Shown: positions 8,696 through 18,386, counted from the stretch's first letter. The stretch: DNA of 64,000 bases from Phycisphaerae bacterium (GCA_026004655.1 BPJO01000002.1:186001-250000), one strand, 5' to 3'. Numbers and translations: made by a program. Notes: generated from the sequence alone by a model not told the origin.

Positions 8696-11600
8696 GTGAT
8701 CATTGATCCAAAGTCTGTCGTGTTTCAGCAACAACCGAAGTGGCTTGCCCCAGCCGCCCGACGTCGGATGACCGGGATCAGTCTAGCCGTCGTGCTGGCG
8801 ATGCCGATGGTCAGTCCTGCACAAACGCCCCAGCCTGACACGCAGGTGGTCTTGGTTTCACTGCAAACCCCGGACGGCAGTGCGGCCTTGGCTGCTGCCA
8901 TCCAAAAGCTCAATTCCGGTTTGTACGAAGAAGCCTTGACAGACCTCCAAGCGATCAAGTCCGACAGCCTTTCTGAATCCGACCGGATGCTCTTGGCCGA
9001 TGCGATCGCCAAAGCCGAACAGGCCTCGCAGATGCGCCGGGGTGCACGGGCAGACTTTGACAAAGCCGAAGCCGCTTTGGCCGAAGGTCAATATGTCGAA
9101 GCCGCCAATCTTTATAAGTCCGTTGCCTCCAACGAGTATGCCGACGAAGGTACCCGGTCTAAAGCGCGGGAACAGCTCGCCGTCGCCGAAGCCGGTCTGA
9201 AAAGTACCGAAACGGATCTCAAAGCAGTTTATGCCTCCGCCGTAGCCGACTACAAAGCCGGGAACTATGACTCGGCCAAAACCAAGTTCAGCCAGTTGCA
9301 ACAAGCCGGTTTCAAACCCGCCTGGTTTGAAAAAAGTCCCCGACAATACCTCGAAGCCATCGAAAAAGAACAGGCCGGTCCCTCCCCGGCCGAGCAGGCC
9401 CGGGCCGCTTACCTGACCGGTCGTGACCAGTACCGAAAAGGGGATTGGATCGCAGCCCGACAAAACTTCAACAAAGCCATCGAACTGAACTACAAACCCG
9501 GTTGGTTCGAAGAATCGCCCGAAAAATATCTGGCGATCATGGATAAGAAAGAAAAGGCCGACGCCGAAAAAGCCGCCCGCGAAGCCATGCTAGCCTCGGC
9601 CACTGCCACCGAACCACCGGCGCCTGCTCAGACCGAGTCCGCTCCTGAATCCTCCTCCGCGTCCGTGGCGTCCGAACCGACAGCGACCCCGGGGACCCCG
9701 TCCGAATCTCCTGCCCCGACCGTCTCTGTTGCCGACACCGAAGCCGAGAAACTCCGACAACTCGCAGCCGTACAAGAGCTCGAACGCGCCAACAAGGCCG
9801 CCCAAGCCCGAAAACTCGTCGCCGATGCCCAAGCCGCCGAGCAAGCCCAAAACCTCAGCACCGCGGCTGATCTGTACACTAAAGCCCTCGAACTCGATCC
9901 CGAAAACGCCGATGCCCTATCCGGACGAAACCGTACCCTGACGACGGCGGGGCTTTCCCCCGTCCAGACCGATCTGGCGACCCGACAAGAACAACGCATC
10001 CTTGCTGAAAGACAAGCCATCGTCTTTAACGTCGATCTGGCCTTGTCCAAAGCCGACGCCCAAATCGCCCGGGGGCAGTTCAACGAAGCTCGTCAGTCCA
10101 TCACCCAAGCCGAAGTGGCCTCCCGACAGAATCCGGGTATCTTCACCAACGAAGAACTGCAAAACTTCCAGACCCGTATCGCCACAGCCCGAACCCAGCT
10201 TGAACAGGCCGTCATCGCCAGTGAAGAAGCCGCCCGGGCCGCCGCCCAACGTACCGCCGAGGAAGAGGCTCGACAACGTCAGATCGAACAAGAACGCGCC
10301 CGACAACAGGCCGTCAGCTCTCTGATCGCTGACAGCCGACGCCTCACCGAACAAGGTAAGTACGAAGAAGCCCTCAAAACCGTTAACCAGATCCTCAGTA
10401 TCGATCCGAACAACGATTACGCCAAAGGCGTCCGTCCCATCCTCTTCGATCGGGCTTCGCTCAATAAACAAAAGGTCCTGCGACAGAAATACACCGAGCA
10501 ATGGATCCAAACGTTTGATAATCTCGACGAAGCCAAAATCCCCTATTCGGATATCTTGACCTATCCCGCCGACTGGCCGGACCTGTCAGCCAGACGCGAA
10601 CAAACCGTTCGTGAAGAGCGCGCTATCACCGCTGCCGACGAAGCTGTTGCGGGACTGCTCGAAAAATCACTGCCCGAAATCCGATTCCAAGACGTGGCAT
10701 TTGCCGATGTCATCGATTTCCTCCGCGATACCACCCAAGCCAACATTTTCGTCAACTGGAAAGCCCTCGAAGCGGCTGGTATCGACCGGAATGCCCCGGT
10801 CTCCACTCGTCTGCGTAACGTCAAGTTTTCCAAAGTGCTCAAAACCATCCTCGATTCCGTCGGAGGTGGTGCGACCAGCCAAGTCAGCTATACCGTCGAT
10901 GAAGGGGTCATTACCATCAGCACGACCGAAGACTTGGCCCGAAATGTCGAAACACGGACCTATGACATTCGCGATCTGATCATCGCAATTCCCGATTTTA
11001 CCAACGCCCCGGATTTCTCATTGACCGATAACGGTAACAACACCACGGGTACAGGTACCACGGGTAGCGGTGGCGGATTCGGTGGGGGGGGGTTGTTCGG
11101 GAGTAACAGCAGCAATAATAACGAAGAAGACGAAGAAACCCCCACCCGGGCCGAACTCGTCGAGCAGATCACTAATCTCATCCGGACCACCATCGGTGTT
11201 GGAACCTGGCAAGAAGACGGCGGACAGCTCGGCACCCTTTCCGAACTGGGAGGTCAACTGATCGTCACACAGACCCCCGAAGTCCATCGTCAGATCAGCT
11301 CGCTCCTTGAAAAACTCCGTGAGCAACGCTCGATCCAAGTCATGATCGAAGCTCGGTTCCTGACCGTCCAAAGGAACTTCCTCGAAGATATCGGCGTCGA
11401 TTTCGATTTCTTCATCAACAACGATGGCAATCCCTTCGAAGGCCTTGTGCCCGGAACCGGTCCGCTGCCGATCGGCATCAATGGTGAACAGCAGACCGGT
11501 TTTTCTCCGATCGCCGTCCAGCAAAACTCCGCCAACTTCACTCAGGCCGGAGGTCTGCAAACCGGGATCAACGGGAATCTGGCTGGTCAGTTCTCCACGC

Positions 11601-12298
11601 CCAATCTATCCACGACCATTAATGCCTTCCTCGACGATTTCCAAGCCAGTCTGCTTATCCGGGCTACCCAGGGTAATCAAAACGTCACCCAGTTAACCGC
11701 GCCGCGCGTAACTCTGTTCAACGGACAACGTGCTTACGTCTTGGTAGCCCGTCAGATCAGCTATGTCAGTGACCTAACTCCGATCGTTGGAACCAGTGCG
11801 TTCGGATTCGACCCGACCATCGATGTAATTCAGTCCGGTGTCGTTCTCGACGTCGCTGCTACGGTCTCCGCCGACCGGAAGTATGTCACACTGACCCTTC
11901 GTCCGCAGCTCAGCCGTATCATCGGTATCCAATCATTCCCTGTGTTTGGTGGAACTGTAGACGATGGTGGCACTCCCGGTGATCCAGGAGACGGCGGAAC
12001 AACGACCGGTACAGGATTCATCCAACAACCTGAAATCGAAATCACTGAAGTCCGAACGAGTGTTTCGGTCCCCGACGGAGGAACCCTCCTGCTCGGTGGA
12101 ACCACGCTCTCCGGTGAGGTCGAACGTGAAGCCGGGGTCCCTGTTCTTTCCAAAGTCCCCTTCCTCAAAAGAGCCTTTACCAACCGGGGCTATGCCCGTG
12201 ACGAAAGCGTTCTGTTGATCATGGTCAAGCCGACCATCATCATCCAACGCGAAGTGGAACAAGAAAACTTCCCGCTTCTCACTAGTCGGGCCAACTGA
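8696..12298 (+). CDS. Very large secretin (type II/IV pilus secretin family) with TPR-like repeats
   Basis: The start is GTG 8696, eight bases after AGGAGG; the ORF-track start at 8606 has no such site. About 1200 residues. A signal-like segment (MTGISLAVVLAMPMVSPAQ) is followed by helical TPR-like repeats to about 300, an Ala/Pro/Ser-rich linker, more helical repeats, and a Glu/Arg/Gln-rich coiled stretch. Near 660 an STN/N0-like domain begins, then a Gly/Asn-rich loop (the reading frame includes a G8 run) and the secretin core from about 845, with the signature VPDGGTLLLGGTT near 1124. It should form the outer-membrane pore for type II-like secretion or pili. No GspE/GspF genes lie nearby, but two pseudopilins occur 20-25 kb away. 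A terminator follows. Confidence 0.9.
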   Translation: MIIDPKSVVFQQQPKWLAPAARRRMTGISLAVVLAMPMVSPAQTPQPDTQVVLVSLQTPDGSAALAAAIQKLNSGLYEEALTDLQAIKSDSLSESDRMLLADAIAKAEQASQMRRGARADFDKAEAALAEGQYVEAANLYKSVASNEYADEGTRSKAREQLAVAEAGLKSTETDLKAVYASAVADYKAGNYDSAKTKFSQLQQAGFKPAWFEKSPRQYLEAIEKEQAGPSPAEQARAAYLTGRDQYRKGDWIAARQNFNKAIELNYKPGWFEESPEKYLAIMDKKEKADAEKAAREAMLASATATEPPAPAQTESAPESSSASVASEPTATPGTPSESPAPTVSVADTEAEKLRQLAAVQELERANKAAQARKLVADAQAAEQAQNLSTAADLYTKALELDPENADALSGRNRTLTTAGLSPVQTDLATRQEQRILAERQAIVFNVDLALSKADAQIARGQFNEARQSITQAEVASRQNPGIFTNEELQNFQTRIATARTQLEQAVIASEEAARAAAQRTAEEEARQRQIEQERARQQAVSSLIADSRRLTEQGKYEEALKTVNQILSIDPNNDYAKGVRPILFDRASLNKQKVLRQKYTEQWIQTFDNLDEAKIPYSDILTYPADWPDLSARREQTVREERAITAADEAVAGLLEKSLPEIRFQDVAFADVIDFLRDTTQANIFVNWKALEAAGIDRNAPVSTRLRNVKFSKVLKTILDSVGGGATSQVSYTVDEGVITISTTEDLARNVETRTYDIRDLIIAIPDFTNAPDFSLTDNGNNTTGTGTTGSGGGFGGGGLFGSNSSNNNEEDEETPTRAELVEQITNLIRTTIGVGTWQEDGGQLGTLSELGGQLIVTQTPEVHRQISSLLEKLREQRSIQVMIEARFLTVQRNFLEDIGVDFDFFINNDGNPFEGLVPGTGPLPIGINGEQQTGFSPIAVQQNSANFTQAGGLQTGINGNLAGQFSTPNLSTTINAFLDDFQASLLIRATQGNQNVTQLTAPRVTLFNGQRAYVLVARQISYVSDLTPIVGTSAFGFDPTIDVIQSGVVLDVAATVSADRKYVTLTLRPQLSRIIGIQSFPVFGGTVDDGGTPGDPGDGGTTTGTGFIQQPEIEITEVRTSVSVPDGGTLLLGGTTLSGEVEREAGVPVLSKVPFLKRAFTNRGYARDESVLLIMVKPTIIIQREVEQENFPLLTSRAN

Positions 12299-12330
12299 AC
12301 GCTCGTTCGTTCTGACAAATGAGATGATAG

Positions 12331-12360
12331 AACGACCCGCCTGTCGCGCGGGTCGTTTTA
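12331..12360 (+). terminator. Intrinsic terminator of the secretin gene
   Basis: AACGACCCGC at 12331-12340 pairs with GCGGGTCGTT at 12348-12357, a 10-bp stem followed by a short T-rich tail, 32 bases after the stop codon. The stem also reads on the other strand and could serve the btpA gene. Confidence 0.8.
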
Positions 12361-12399
12361 TTAGTTAAGAGCGGATTTGACCCCAAACCAATCGGGATG

Positions 12400-13191
12400 T
12401 TATGAAATCGCTTCCAGTAGCACCCGGACTCGGTCCGGATCGACCGGCGCATCCACACGTCCGTGTTCTTTGAACGAAGTTCCAACGATCAAGCCTTTGG
12501 CGTGAGGCAAGTAATTTCTGGCCGTCTTCGGGGTCACTCCCGAACCGACGAAGATAGGCGTATCGGGTACGATTTTAGCCACCCGCGCGACTTTTCGTAC
12601 ATCCGTTATCTTTCCGGTGCCCGATCCGCTGATGATCAAAGCATCCGCCAGCCCGCGGGTAAGGGTGTCTTCGATTTCATGTTCCAGTTCAACGGGGGCT
12701 AGTGGCACGGAGTGTTTGACGTCCACATCGGCCATGACCTTGATCGTGTCGGCGCCTAATCGTCGACGAAGCCTCATCAGATCTGCTGAGATGCCTTGAA
12801 TCACGCCTTGGTCGGTGAGCCGTGCACCGCAAAGCACGTTCACCCGAATAAAGGACGCTCCGCAGGCCTGCGCGATTGCCAGCGCGGCGCATCCGTCGTT
12901 ACGAAGACAGTTAATCCCAATGGGCAGGTCCGTTTGCATCCGGACATGAGTGGCTAGGCTGGTCATATGAGCAACCGTCTCCTGAGGAACACGGGAGGCA
13001 AAAAACGGAGTGTCCCCGAAGTTTTCGATCATCAGACCGTGAATCCCCGCACTGACGAGGGCATCAACATCTCGCAAGACGGCATCCCGGATCGCACGCA
13101 AGTCTCCCCCGTATCTCGGTGAACCCGGTAAGGGGGGAAGATGGATCATCCCGATTATCACGCAAGGTATATCGTCCCATTCAGGAAGCAT
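12400..13191 (-). CDS. btpA: BtpA/SgcQ family protein
   Basis: 263 residues with the family pattern: VIIGMIHLPPLPGSPRY near the N-terminus, GLMIENFGDTPF, PIGINCLRND, and VGTSFKEHGRVDAPVD at the C-terminus. The fold is a TIM barrel. In cyanobacteria BtpA is needed for stable photosystem I; in non-phototrophs such as this, members (also called SgcQ) are thought to be sugar- or nucleoside-related enzymes, but no activity is firmly known. It is divergent from lpxB with about 100 bases between. Name given by family only. Confidence 0.85.
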   Translation of the reverse strand: MLPEWDDIPCVIIGMIHLPPLPGSPRYGGDLRAIRDAVLRDVDALVSAGIHGLMIENFGDTPFFASRVPQETVAHMTSLATHVRMQTDLPIGINCLRNDGCAALAIAQACGASFIRVNVLCGARLTDQGVIQGISADLMRLRRRLGADTIKVMADVDVKHSVPLAPVELEHEIEDTLTRGLADALIISGSGTGKITDVRKVARVAKIVPDTPIFVGSGVTPKTARNYLPHAKGLIVGTSFKEHGRVDAPVDPDRVRVLLEAIS

Positions 13192-13295
13192 GACGGGATT
13201 GTAATATAATTTCGGAATGGCAGGTCTTAAAAAGCGAAGATCGGAGGATGCCCCTGTTATTCGCAGTCTGATCCGAATCGGGTAAAAAAGGGGGT

Positions 13296-14435
13296 GTGGA
13301 TGGGCGTATTTTTTTCACAGTAGGCGAGGTCAGCGGCGATAATCACGCTGCAGGGGTAATCCGTGCCCTCAAAACGCTGAAACCCGATCTAAACATTGAA
13401 GGAATCGGAGGCCCGCGGATGGCTCAAGCCGGGGCCACGATCCATTTCGAGACCACCACCCGGGCAGCCATGTCGTTTCACGCCGTCAAACGCGTTAGGG
13501 AAATTCACCGCCTGGAACGATGGCTTAAGGCCCGATATCGCTCGGTTGAGCGACCCGATCTACATGTTTGCGTGGATTCGTCCGGATTCAACCTGCGATT
13601 TGCCCGGTTGGCCAAGTCTCAAGGGATCAAGACGCTCTATTTTGTTGCGCCACAACTCTGGGCCAGTCGAGAAGGACGGATCCAACAACTACGGGATTAT
13701 GTGGACCGTTTGGCGTGCATATTCCCATTCGAAGAACAATGGTTCGGTCAACGTGGAGTCAACGCAACCTTCGTAGGGCATCCTTTATTCGATCAGCTCC
13801 CCGAAAATCGATTGCAGAGAGTTCCTCATCATCGATTTCCTGATCGAGATCCGGTGATCGGGGTTGTGGCAGGATCGCGTCGTAGCGAGGTCAAGGAAAA
13901 CCTTCCCGGATTAATTCGTGTAATGCAACAGATTCGTGAAACGTACCCTGGGGTTCGTTATCGTATTCCGACCACTGTCGCAGGTGACGCGATCGTTCGT
14001 CAACAGATTCAATCATCCTCTGTGGAGGCGACGATCCGCCAGGATGCGTTTGATGAGCTGATCCCGGAATGTGATCTTGTGCTATGTAAAAGCGGCACCA
14101 GCACAGTTCACGTCGCTGCATATGGTGTACCCATGATTGTGGTCTATCGCGTCAATACTCTTGTCTGGAAAGTCGCTGGTCAGTTCCTGATCAAGACTCC
14201 GAAAATTGCCATGGTCAATATCTTGGCAGGCAACGTGGATCTGGTTCCTGAGTATATTCCTTGGAACGGAGATCCCGAACCAATAACCCGTGAGGCGTTG
14301 GAGTTGCTACGTCATCCCGAGCGTCTTGAGCAAATACGACGGGATCTGCTCGACCTGGTTGCCCCGTTCGATCGTCGGGGCGCTTGTGAACAGGTTGCCC
14401 GAATGGCGCTTCATATGATGAACCGTGAGCGATAG
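13296..14435 (+). CDS. lpxB: Lipid-A-disaccharide synthase
   Basis: 379 residues, the usual family length. It starts at a GTG preceded by a G-rich stretch and reads IFFTVGEVSGDNHAAGV, the LpxB N-terminal motif GExSGD. Other family marks are IEGIGGPRMAQAG, VDSSGFNLR, YFVAPQLWASREGR, FVGHPLFD, GSRRSEVKENLP and LCKSGTSTVHVA. It joins UDP-diacylglucosamine to lipid X to make the lipid A disaccharide at the inner face of the inner membrane. Its presence means the organism can make LPS-type lipid A. The other lpx genes are not in the window, which is common where these genes are scattered. Confidence 0.95.
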   Translation: MDGRIFFTVGEVSGDNHAAGVIRALKTLKPDLNIEGIGGPRMAQAGATIHFETTTRAAMSFHAVKRVREIHRLERWLKARYRSVERPDLHVCVDSSGFNLRFARLAKSQGIKTLYFVAPQLWASREGRIQQLRDYVDRLACIFPFEEQWFGQRGVNATFVGHPLFDQLPENRLQRVPHHRFPDRDPVIGVVAGSRRSEVKENLPGLIRVMQQIRETYPGVRYRIPTTVAGDAIVRQQIQSSSVEATIRQDAFDELIPECDLVLCKSGTSTVHVAAYGVPMIVVYRVNTLVWKVAGQFLIKTPKIAMVNILAGNVDLVPEYIPWNGDPEPITREALELLRHPERLEQIRRDLLDLVAPFDRRGACEQVARMALHMMNRER

Positions 14436-14624
14436 GTCAGGATATTTGGCTTCGGGCGGAATGTGCGTAAATGATTATTAATCATTATGTTACGAAAGTT
14501 TGGTTTCAGAAGTTCGGTCCGGGTTGTGTGAAGATTTGTCGATTTATTTTGTGAATCGGTCGACTTCAAGTGAAGCACTGCATTTTGACGGGTACAATTC
14601 GATAATATACTTGGTGAACTTTTC

Positions 14625-16913
14625 ATGATTTATCAAAAGGACGTCTCGCGCGGTGGGCAAATAGTGCCGGATCTGCCGAGGGAACTTCATGCGCAGTTGA
14701 ACGGCGAACTGGCCGATGAGCCGGTTCTGGGTTGGAGCGAGTTTGATCTTGACTCCCGCAACCGGTTTTCAAGGTCTTTTGCGATTTTGACTCCCACACG
14801 GTTGATCGAAGTTCATTCGGAGAAACACAAAACGATCATCCCGATCGCGGACATTCGCTCGGCGAAGGTGAGTGAAGGATTAGGAATGGACCGGTTGATC
14901 CTGCAGACGCAGGACCGTCGGATCGAGTTCCGGTATTCGAGGCGGTTTCGACGGGACGCTGTGCGGTTGCATCGTCATTTGAGCCGTCTTTTACCGGATG
15001 AATCGACCCCCAAGGACGAAGTTCGTCCCTCTTGGCTTGAAAAAATCGAACGCCAAGCGGAACAACAGCAAATCTGTGACAAATGCGGACACGCCATTCC
15101 GGGTTACGCCGATAGTGTTTGTCCGCGGTGCTCACAGTCGAGAAAGATCCTCTGGCGACTCCTGGAAGTCGCAAGGCCTTACCGCACTCTGGTGATCGCT
15201 GCCGTGGTGTTAACCCTGATCCATGCAGGATTTACAGCCCTTCCCGGGGTGGTTCAAAAACACATCGTCGATGACGCGATTGTGGGGACGTCGCTTTCGG
15301 TCAGTCAGCGCGTCCAGAATCTGGTTTTCTGGGCGTTGATATTCGCCTTGGTCGTGGTCGGTAGCGAAGTGATCGGTGGGGGACGCATGGCCATCCTGGC
15401 CAAGGTGGGTACGTGTGTCGCGCGCGATCTCCGACACAAGGTCTATCAACACCTGCACAGCCTGTCGTTGCGATTCTTTGCCAAACGTCGCACCGGATCC
15501 CTCATTACCCGTGTCACAAACGATACCGATCGGCTTTGGGATTTCATCGTTTTCAGCTCGGTGAATGTGGTCCGCGACGTGCTGATGATCATGGTCGCTG
15601 TCAGTGTGATGTTTTATTACAACTGGCAACTGGCTTTTATTGCGTTATCTCCTCTTCCGGTGATCGCAGGGGTTACCTGGTGGCGTGGACGAAAAATGCA
15701 CAAAATTTTCGGTAGACTCTGGACGTATTGGTCACGCATGAGCGCCGTGGTCGGTGACGCCATGAGCGGGGTGAGAGTGGTCAAGGCTTTTGCCGGGGAG
15801 AAGCGCGAAATCGCACGATTCGACGAAAGAAATGAGGCTTACACCATCAAGGAACAGGAAGTCAACCGTACCTGGTTCGTCCTTCAACCGGTCGTCAGCG
15901 GGATCATGCGACTTAGCATGCTGCTCATCTGGGTCGTCGGAGGATATCTGGTGATTTACCATCCCAACGAGCGCAATACCGTCGGGACATTGATGCTGTT
16001 CACTTTTTATGTGGGGATGTTTTTTCAACCGATCGGCGAACTGGCCAATAGCGCCAGGATGGTGACCCGGGCGGCTTCGAGTGCCCAACGGGTGTTTGAG
16101 GTTTTAGACACCCCCCCGGAGGTCTATACCCGTTCCAACGCGATTCACAAACAGTCCGTCGAGGGAAAAATCGAGTTCCGAAACGTCGGATTCAGCTACG
16201 AGGGTTCGCAACCGGCTTTGGTCGATGTCAATATTCAGATCGAACCGGGTGAAATGGTCGGTTTGTGCGGTCATTCCGGTGCCGGGAAAAGTACTTTCGT
16301 CAATCTGATCTGTCGATTTTACGACGTGACCGAAGGTCAGATTCTGATCGACGGGGTGGATGTGCGGGACTATGACCTGCAGTGGCTCCGTCAGCAGATC
16401 GGCGTGGTGTTGCAGGAACCGTATCTGTTTCATGGAACGATTGCTGAGAACATCCGGTATGGTCGTCCCGATGCAACCGACGAAGAAGTCATGAACGCCG
16501 CCCGGGCCGCCAATGCGCACGATTTTATCGTCGGATTCCAGGACGGGTATGATACCATGGTCGGGGAACGCGGACAGTCGCTTTCGGGGGGAGAACGACA
16601 AAGGATCAGCATTGCCCGGGCGATTCTCCACAATCCCAAGATCCTGATCCTCGACGAAGCCACCAGCTCCCTCGATAGCGAAACTGAGCGTCAAATTCAG
16701 CAAGCCATGACCCGTCTGGTCTCCGGACGGACCACCATTGCGATCGCCCATCGGTTGTCCACGCTCCAAGCCGCCCACCGACTGATCGTGCTGGACAAAG
16801 GCCGAATTGTGGAAGAAGGCACGCACGAAATGCTTAAGGACAAGGAAAACGGGATCTATGCCAAATTATTCAAGACTCAGACCGAAATGGCCCGTCAGAT
16901 CGCTTTGAAATGA
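14625..16913 (+). CDS. ABC exporter (MsbA-like) with extra N-terminal PH-like and zinc-ribbon domains
   Basis: 762 residues, longer than the usual 580. Residues 1-140 are a soluble beta-rich region resembling bacterial PH domains (ILTPTRLIEVHSEKH). Two CxxC pairs near 150-168 (CDKCGHAIPGYADSVCPRC) look like a zinc ribbon. Six transmembrane helices follow, then the ATPase: Walker A GHSGAGKST near 548, signature LSGGERQR near 654, Walker B ILILDEATSSLD near 670. This is a homodimeric exporter half; lipid A or a lipid-linked product is a plausible substrate because lpxB lies just upstream, but that is inference. DinB and a small unknown gene follow closely, so they probably share a transcript. 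Confidence 0.9.
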   Translation: MIYQKDVSRGGQIVPDLPRELHAQLNGELADEPVLGWSEFDLDSRNRFSRSFAILTPTRLIEVHSEKHKTIIPIADIRSAKVSEGLGMDRLILQTQDRRIEFRYSRRFRRDAVRLHRHLSRLLPDESTPKDEVRPSWLEKIERQAEQQQICDKCGHAIPGYADSVCPRCSQSRKILWRLLEVARPYRTLVIAAVVLTLIHAGFTALPGVVQKHIVDDAIVGTSLSVSQRVQNLVFWALIFALVVVGSEVIGGGRMAILAKVGTCVARDLRHKVYQHLHSLSLRFFAKRRTGSLITRVTNDTDRLWDFIVFSSVNVVRDVLMIMVAVSVMFYYNWQLAFIALSPLPVIAGVTWWRGRKMHKIFGRLWTYWSRMSAVVGDAMSGVRVVKAFAGEKREIARFDERNEAYTIKEQEVNRTWFVLQPVVSGIMRLSMLLIWVVGGYLVIYHPNERNTVGTLMLFTFYVGMFFQPIGELANSARMVTRAASSAQRVFEVLDTPPEVYTRSNAIHKQSVEGKIEFRNVGFSYEGSQPALVDVNIQIEPGEMVGLCGHSGAGKSTFVNLICRFYDVTEGQILIDGVDVRDYDLQWLRQQIGVVLQEPYLFHGTIAENIRYGRPDATDEEVMNAARAANAHDFIVGFQDGYDTMVGERGQSLSGGERQRISIARAILHNPKILILDEATSSLDSETERQIQQAMTRLVSGRTTIAIAHRLSTLQAAHRLIVLDKGRIVEEGTHEMLKDKENGIYAKLFKTQTEMARQIALK

Positions 16914-16922
16914 GGATTCAGA

Positions 16923-17429
16923 ATGAGACTATCAGACTACTTCATCCAACAGTTCGACTATGTGACCTGGGCGGATCGTCGGTGTCTGCAAGCCGCTCGA
17001 ACCGTCGATCCGTCGAATTATAAACGGGATTACGGGTTCAGTTTTCGGACGGTTCACGACACGCTGGTTCACATGCTGGGTGCTCAACACGTCTGGATCG
17101 GCCGGTGGAAACAGGAATCGGTCCGCAGGTTCCCGTCCGGCCAGGATATTGATTCGTTGCAAGCCGTCGAACAGACCTGGGCCAAGGTTCATGCAGAGCT
17201 TCGGGATTTTGTCGCGGCTCAGGACGAAGGATCGTTGATGAAACGTATTGAGTACCGGAACCTCAAAGGTGAAGTGCGTTTCGGTCTGCTATGGGAGCTG
17301 ATGAATCATTGTGCCGATCACTCGAATTATCACCGAGGACAGTTCAACAGCCTGGTCAAACTGGCGGGAGGAGTTCCCGCGAATACCATGTATGTGACCT
17401 GGCAGTGGGAGAAGGAAGGACAGGTCTAA
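16923..17429 (+). CDS. DinB/YfiT-like four-helix protein
   Basis: 168 residues with the DinB pattern: YVTWADRRCLQAA at the N-terminus, TLVHMLGAQHVWIGRW in the second helix (first metal histidine) and MNHCADHSNYHRGQ near the end with the paired histidines. The three His ligands for a divalent metal are all present. Members are probable metal-dependent hydrolases or thiol transferases, most without known substrate. It starts nine bases after the ABC exporter stop and its own stop TAA directly abuts the ATG of the next gene, so the three genes very likely form an operon. Confidence 0.88.
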   Translation: MRLSDYFIQQFDYVTWADRRCLQAARTVDPSNYKRDYGFSFRTVHDTLVHMLGAQHVWIGRWKQESVRRFPSGQDIDSLQAVEQTWAKVHAELRDFVAAQDEGSLMKRIEYRNLKGEVRFGLLWELMNHCADHSNYHRGQFNSLVKLAGGVPANTMYVTWQWEKEGQV

Positions 17430-17885
17430 ATGCGATTCATCCTTGAACCAGACGGAACGATTACCCTGCTCGGTACAGACGGTCAGACGACTCGGGACGT
17501 ACGATTCCGCAGGGCATTCCCCTGGAGCAAACCCCGACAGTACATTTCCGTCCGGGATGAAAAAGGCAAGGAACAAACCATGATCCGCTCCCTGGATGAG
17601 CTGGAAGAATCCGAACGAACCATTGTCGAGACCTGGTTGGACCAAAACTCGTTCATTCCCCTGATCCGGCGTGTCGAAAAGGTCAATACCGATTTCGGGT
17701 ATCAGGAATGGCAGGTCGAGACCGATCGTGGAAAAGTCACCTTTAGAGTGCAGGAACGAGAGGATATCCGTTTTTTGCCCGACGGTCGGTTCAGCATCAA
17801 GGATGCGGACGGAAACATTTACGCCATGCCCCGTCTGTCCGACCTCGACCCAATGAGCCTCAAAGCCGTTGAACCGGTTTTGTAG
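17430..17885 (+). CDS. Small protein of unknown function, third gene of the ABC-DinB operon
   Basis: 151 residues, no signal peptide, no membrane segment. The first ATG abuts the DinB stop codon, which suggests translational coupling. The sequence is beta-rich with charged stretches (TVRFRRAF-like start, VRDEKGKEQT, FRVQEREDIRFLPDGRFSIKDADGNIYAM). I recognise no family. The LPDGRF and DADGNIY parts are reminiscent of short repeat strands, but no repeat is clear. It is real by operon position and conserved-looking composition. Confidence 0.7.
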   Translation: MRFILEPDGTITLLGTDGQTTRDVRFRRAFPWSKPRQYISVRDEKGKEQTMIRSLDELEESERTIVETWLDQNSFIPLIRRVEKVNTDFGYQEWQVETDRGKVTFRVQEREDIRFLPDGRFSIKDADGNIYAMPRLSDLDPMSLKAVEPVL

Positions 17886-17890
17886 AGGTT

Positions 17891-17918
17891 TTGACAAGTC
17901 GGCCTGAGTTCTTATAAT
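17891..17918 (+). promoter_or_regulatory. Near-consensus sigma-70 promoter of rpsT
   Basis: TTGACA, a 16-base spacer, and a perfect TATAAT. A start near 17925 leaves a leader of about 45 bases before the rpsT GTG. This is the strongest promoter seen in the window and suits a ribosomal protein gene. Confidence 0.9.
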
Positions 17919-17968
17919 AGCTTGGCTCAAAATTAATTTTGTGTTATTGGCTTTTAAGAGGAACTCCA

Positions 17969-18253
17969 GTGGCCCATTCATTGTCTGCCAAGAAACGTGT
18001 CCGTCAGAACGCCAAGCGGAATGCCCGCAACAAGGCACGCAAGGAACTGCTCAAAAATGAGACCAAAGCGTTTAATGCGGCGGTCATCAAGGGTGATGTC
18101 GATGCCGCCAGCAAGGCATTGAATCAGTTGGTCAGTAGCCTCGACCGGATCAAAACCAAAAGCACCCTTCACCGGAATACCGCAGCCCGACGACGGTCAC
18201 GCTTGACCAAAAAGCTCAACGCTTTGAAAAGCAAAGTCGGTACCCAGGCCTAG
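17969..18253 (+). CDS. rpsT: 30S ribosomal protein S20
   Basis: 94 residues from GTG 17969, chosen because AGAGGA lies upstream and the product then begins with the normal S20 N-terminus (AHSLSAKKRVRQNAKRN). The rest has the family's Lys/Arg-rich three-helix pattern ending ARRRSRLTKKLN. S20 binds 16S rRNA early in 30S assembly. It has its own consensus promoter just upstream and a strong terminator just after, so it is a single-gene unit. The ORF-track start at 17939 lies within the predicted leader. Confidence 0.96.
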   Translation: MAHSLSAKKRVRQNAKRNARNKARKELLKNETKAFNAAVIKGDVDAASKALNQLVSSLDRIKTKSTLHRNTAARRRSRLTKKLNALKSKVGTQA

Positions 18254-18281
18254 TGGCCGGGTCAAAATAGGCCGCACCCGT

Positions 18282-18351
18282 CACGCGGAATGCACAATGC
18301 ACCAGCGGAACACCCGCACCCTGCATTCGGCATTCCGCGTGTCCGTTTTTA
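18282..18351 (+). terminator. Long rod-like terminator of rpsT
   Basis: CACGCGGAATGC (18282-18293) pairs with GCATTCCGCGTG (18330-18341); inside, ATGCA pairs with TGCAT and GCGG with CCGC. Five T follow. The structure is unusually long (60 bases) for an intrinsic terminator. It ends 36 bases before the glycyl-tRNA synthetase gene, which therefore needs either readthrough or its own promoter. Confidence 0.85.
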
Positions 18352-18386
18352 CCGTCAGGATTTTCAACTAACCCATAACCGGAATC

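Noticed and set aside
11089-11096. G8 tract inside the secretin gene as a phase-variation site
   Set aside because: It is in a Gly-rich loop and the frame is intact; only mildly unusual.
16104-16826. 240-residue minus strand ORF
   Set aside because: Opposite the ATPase domain of the ABC exporter; shadow.
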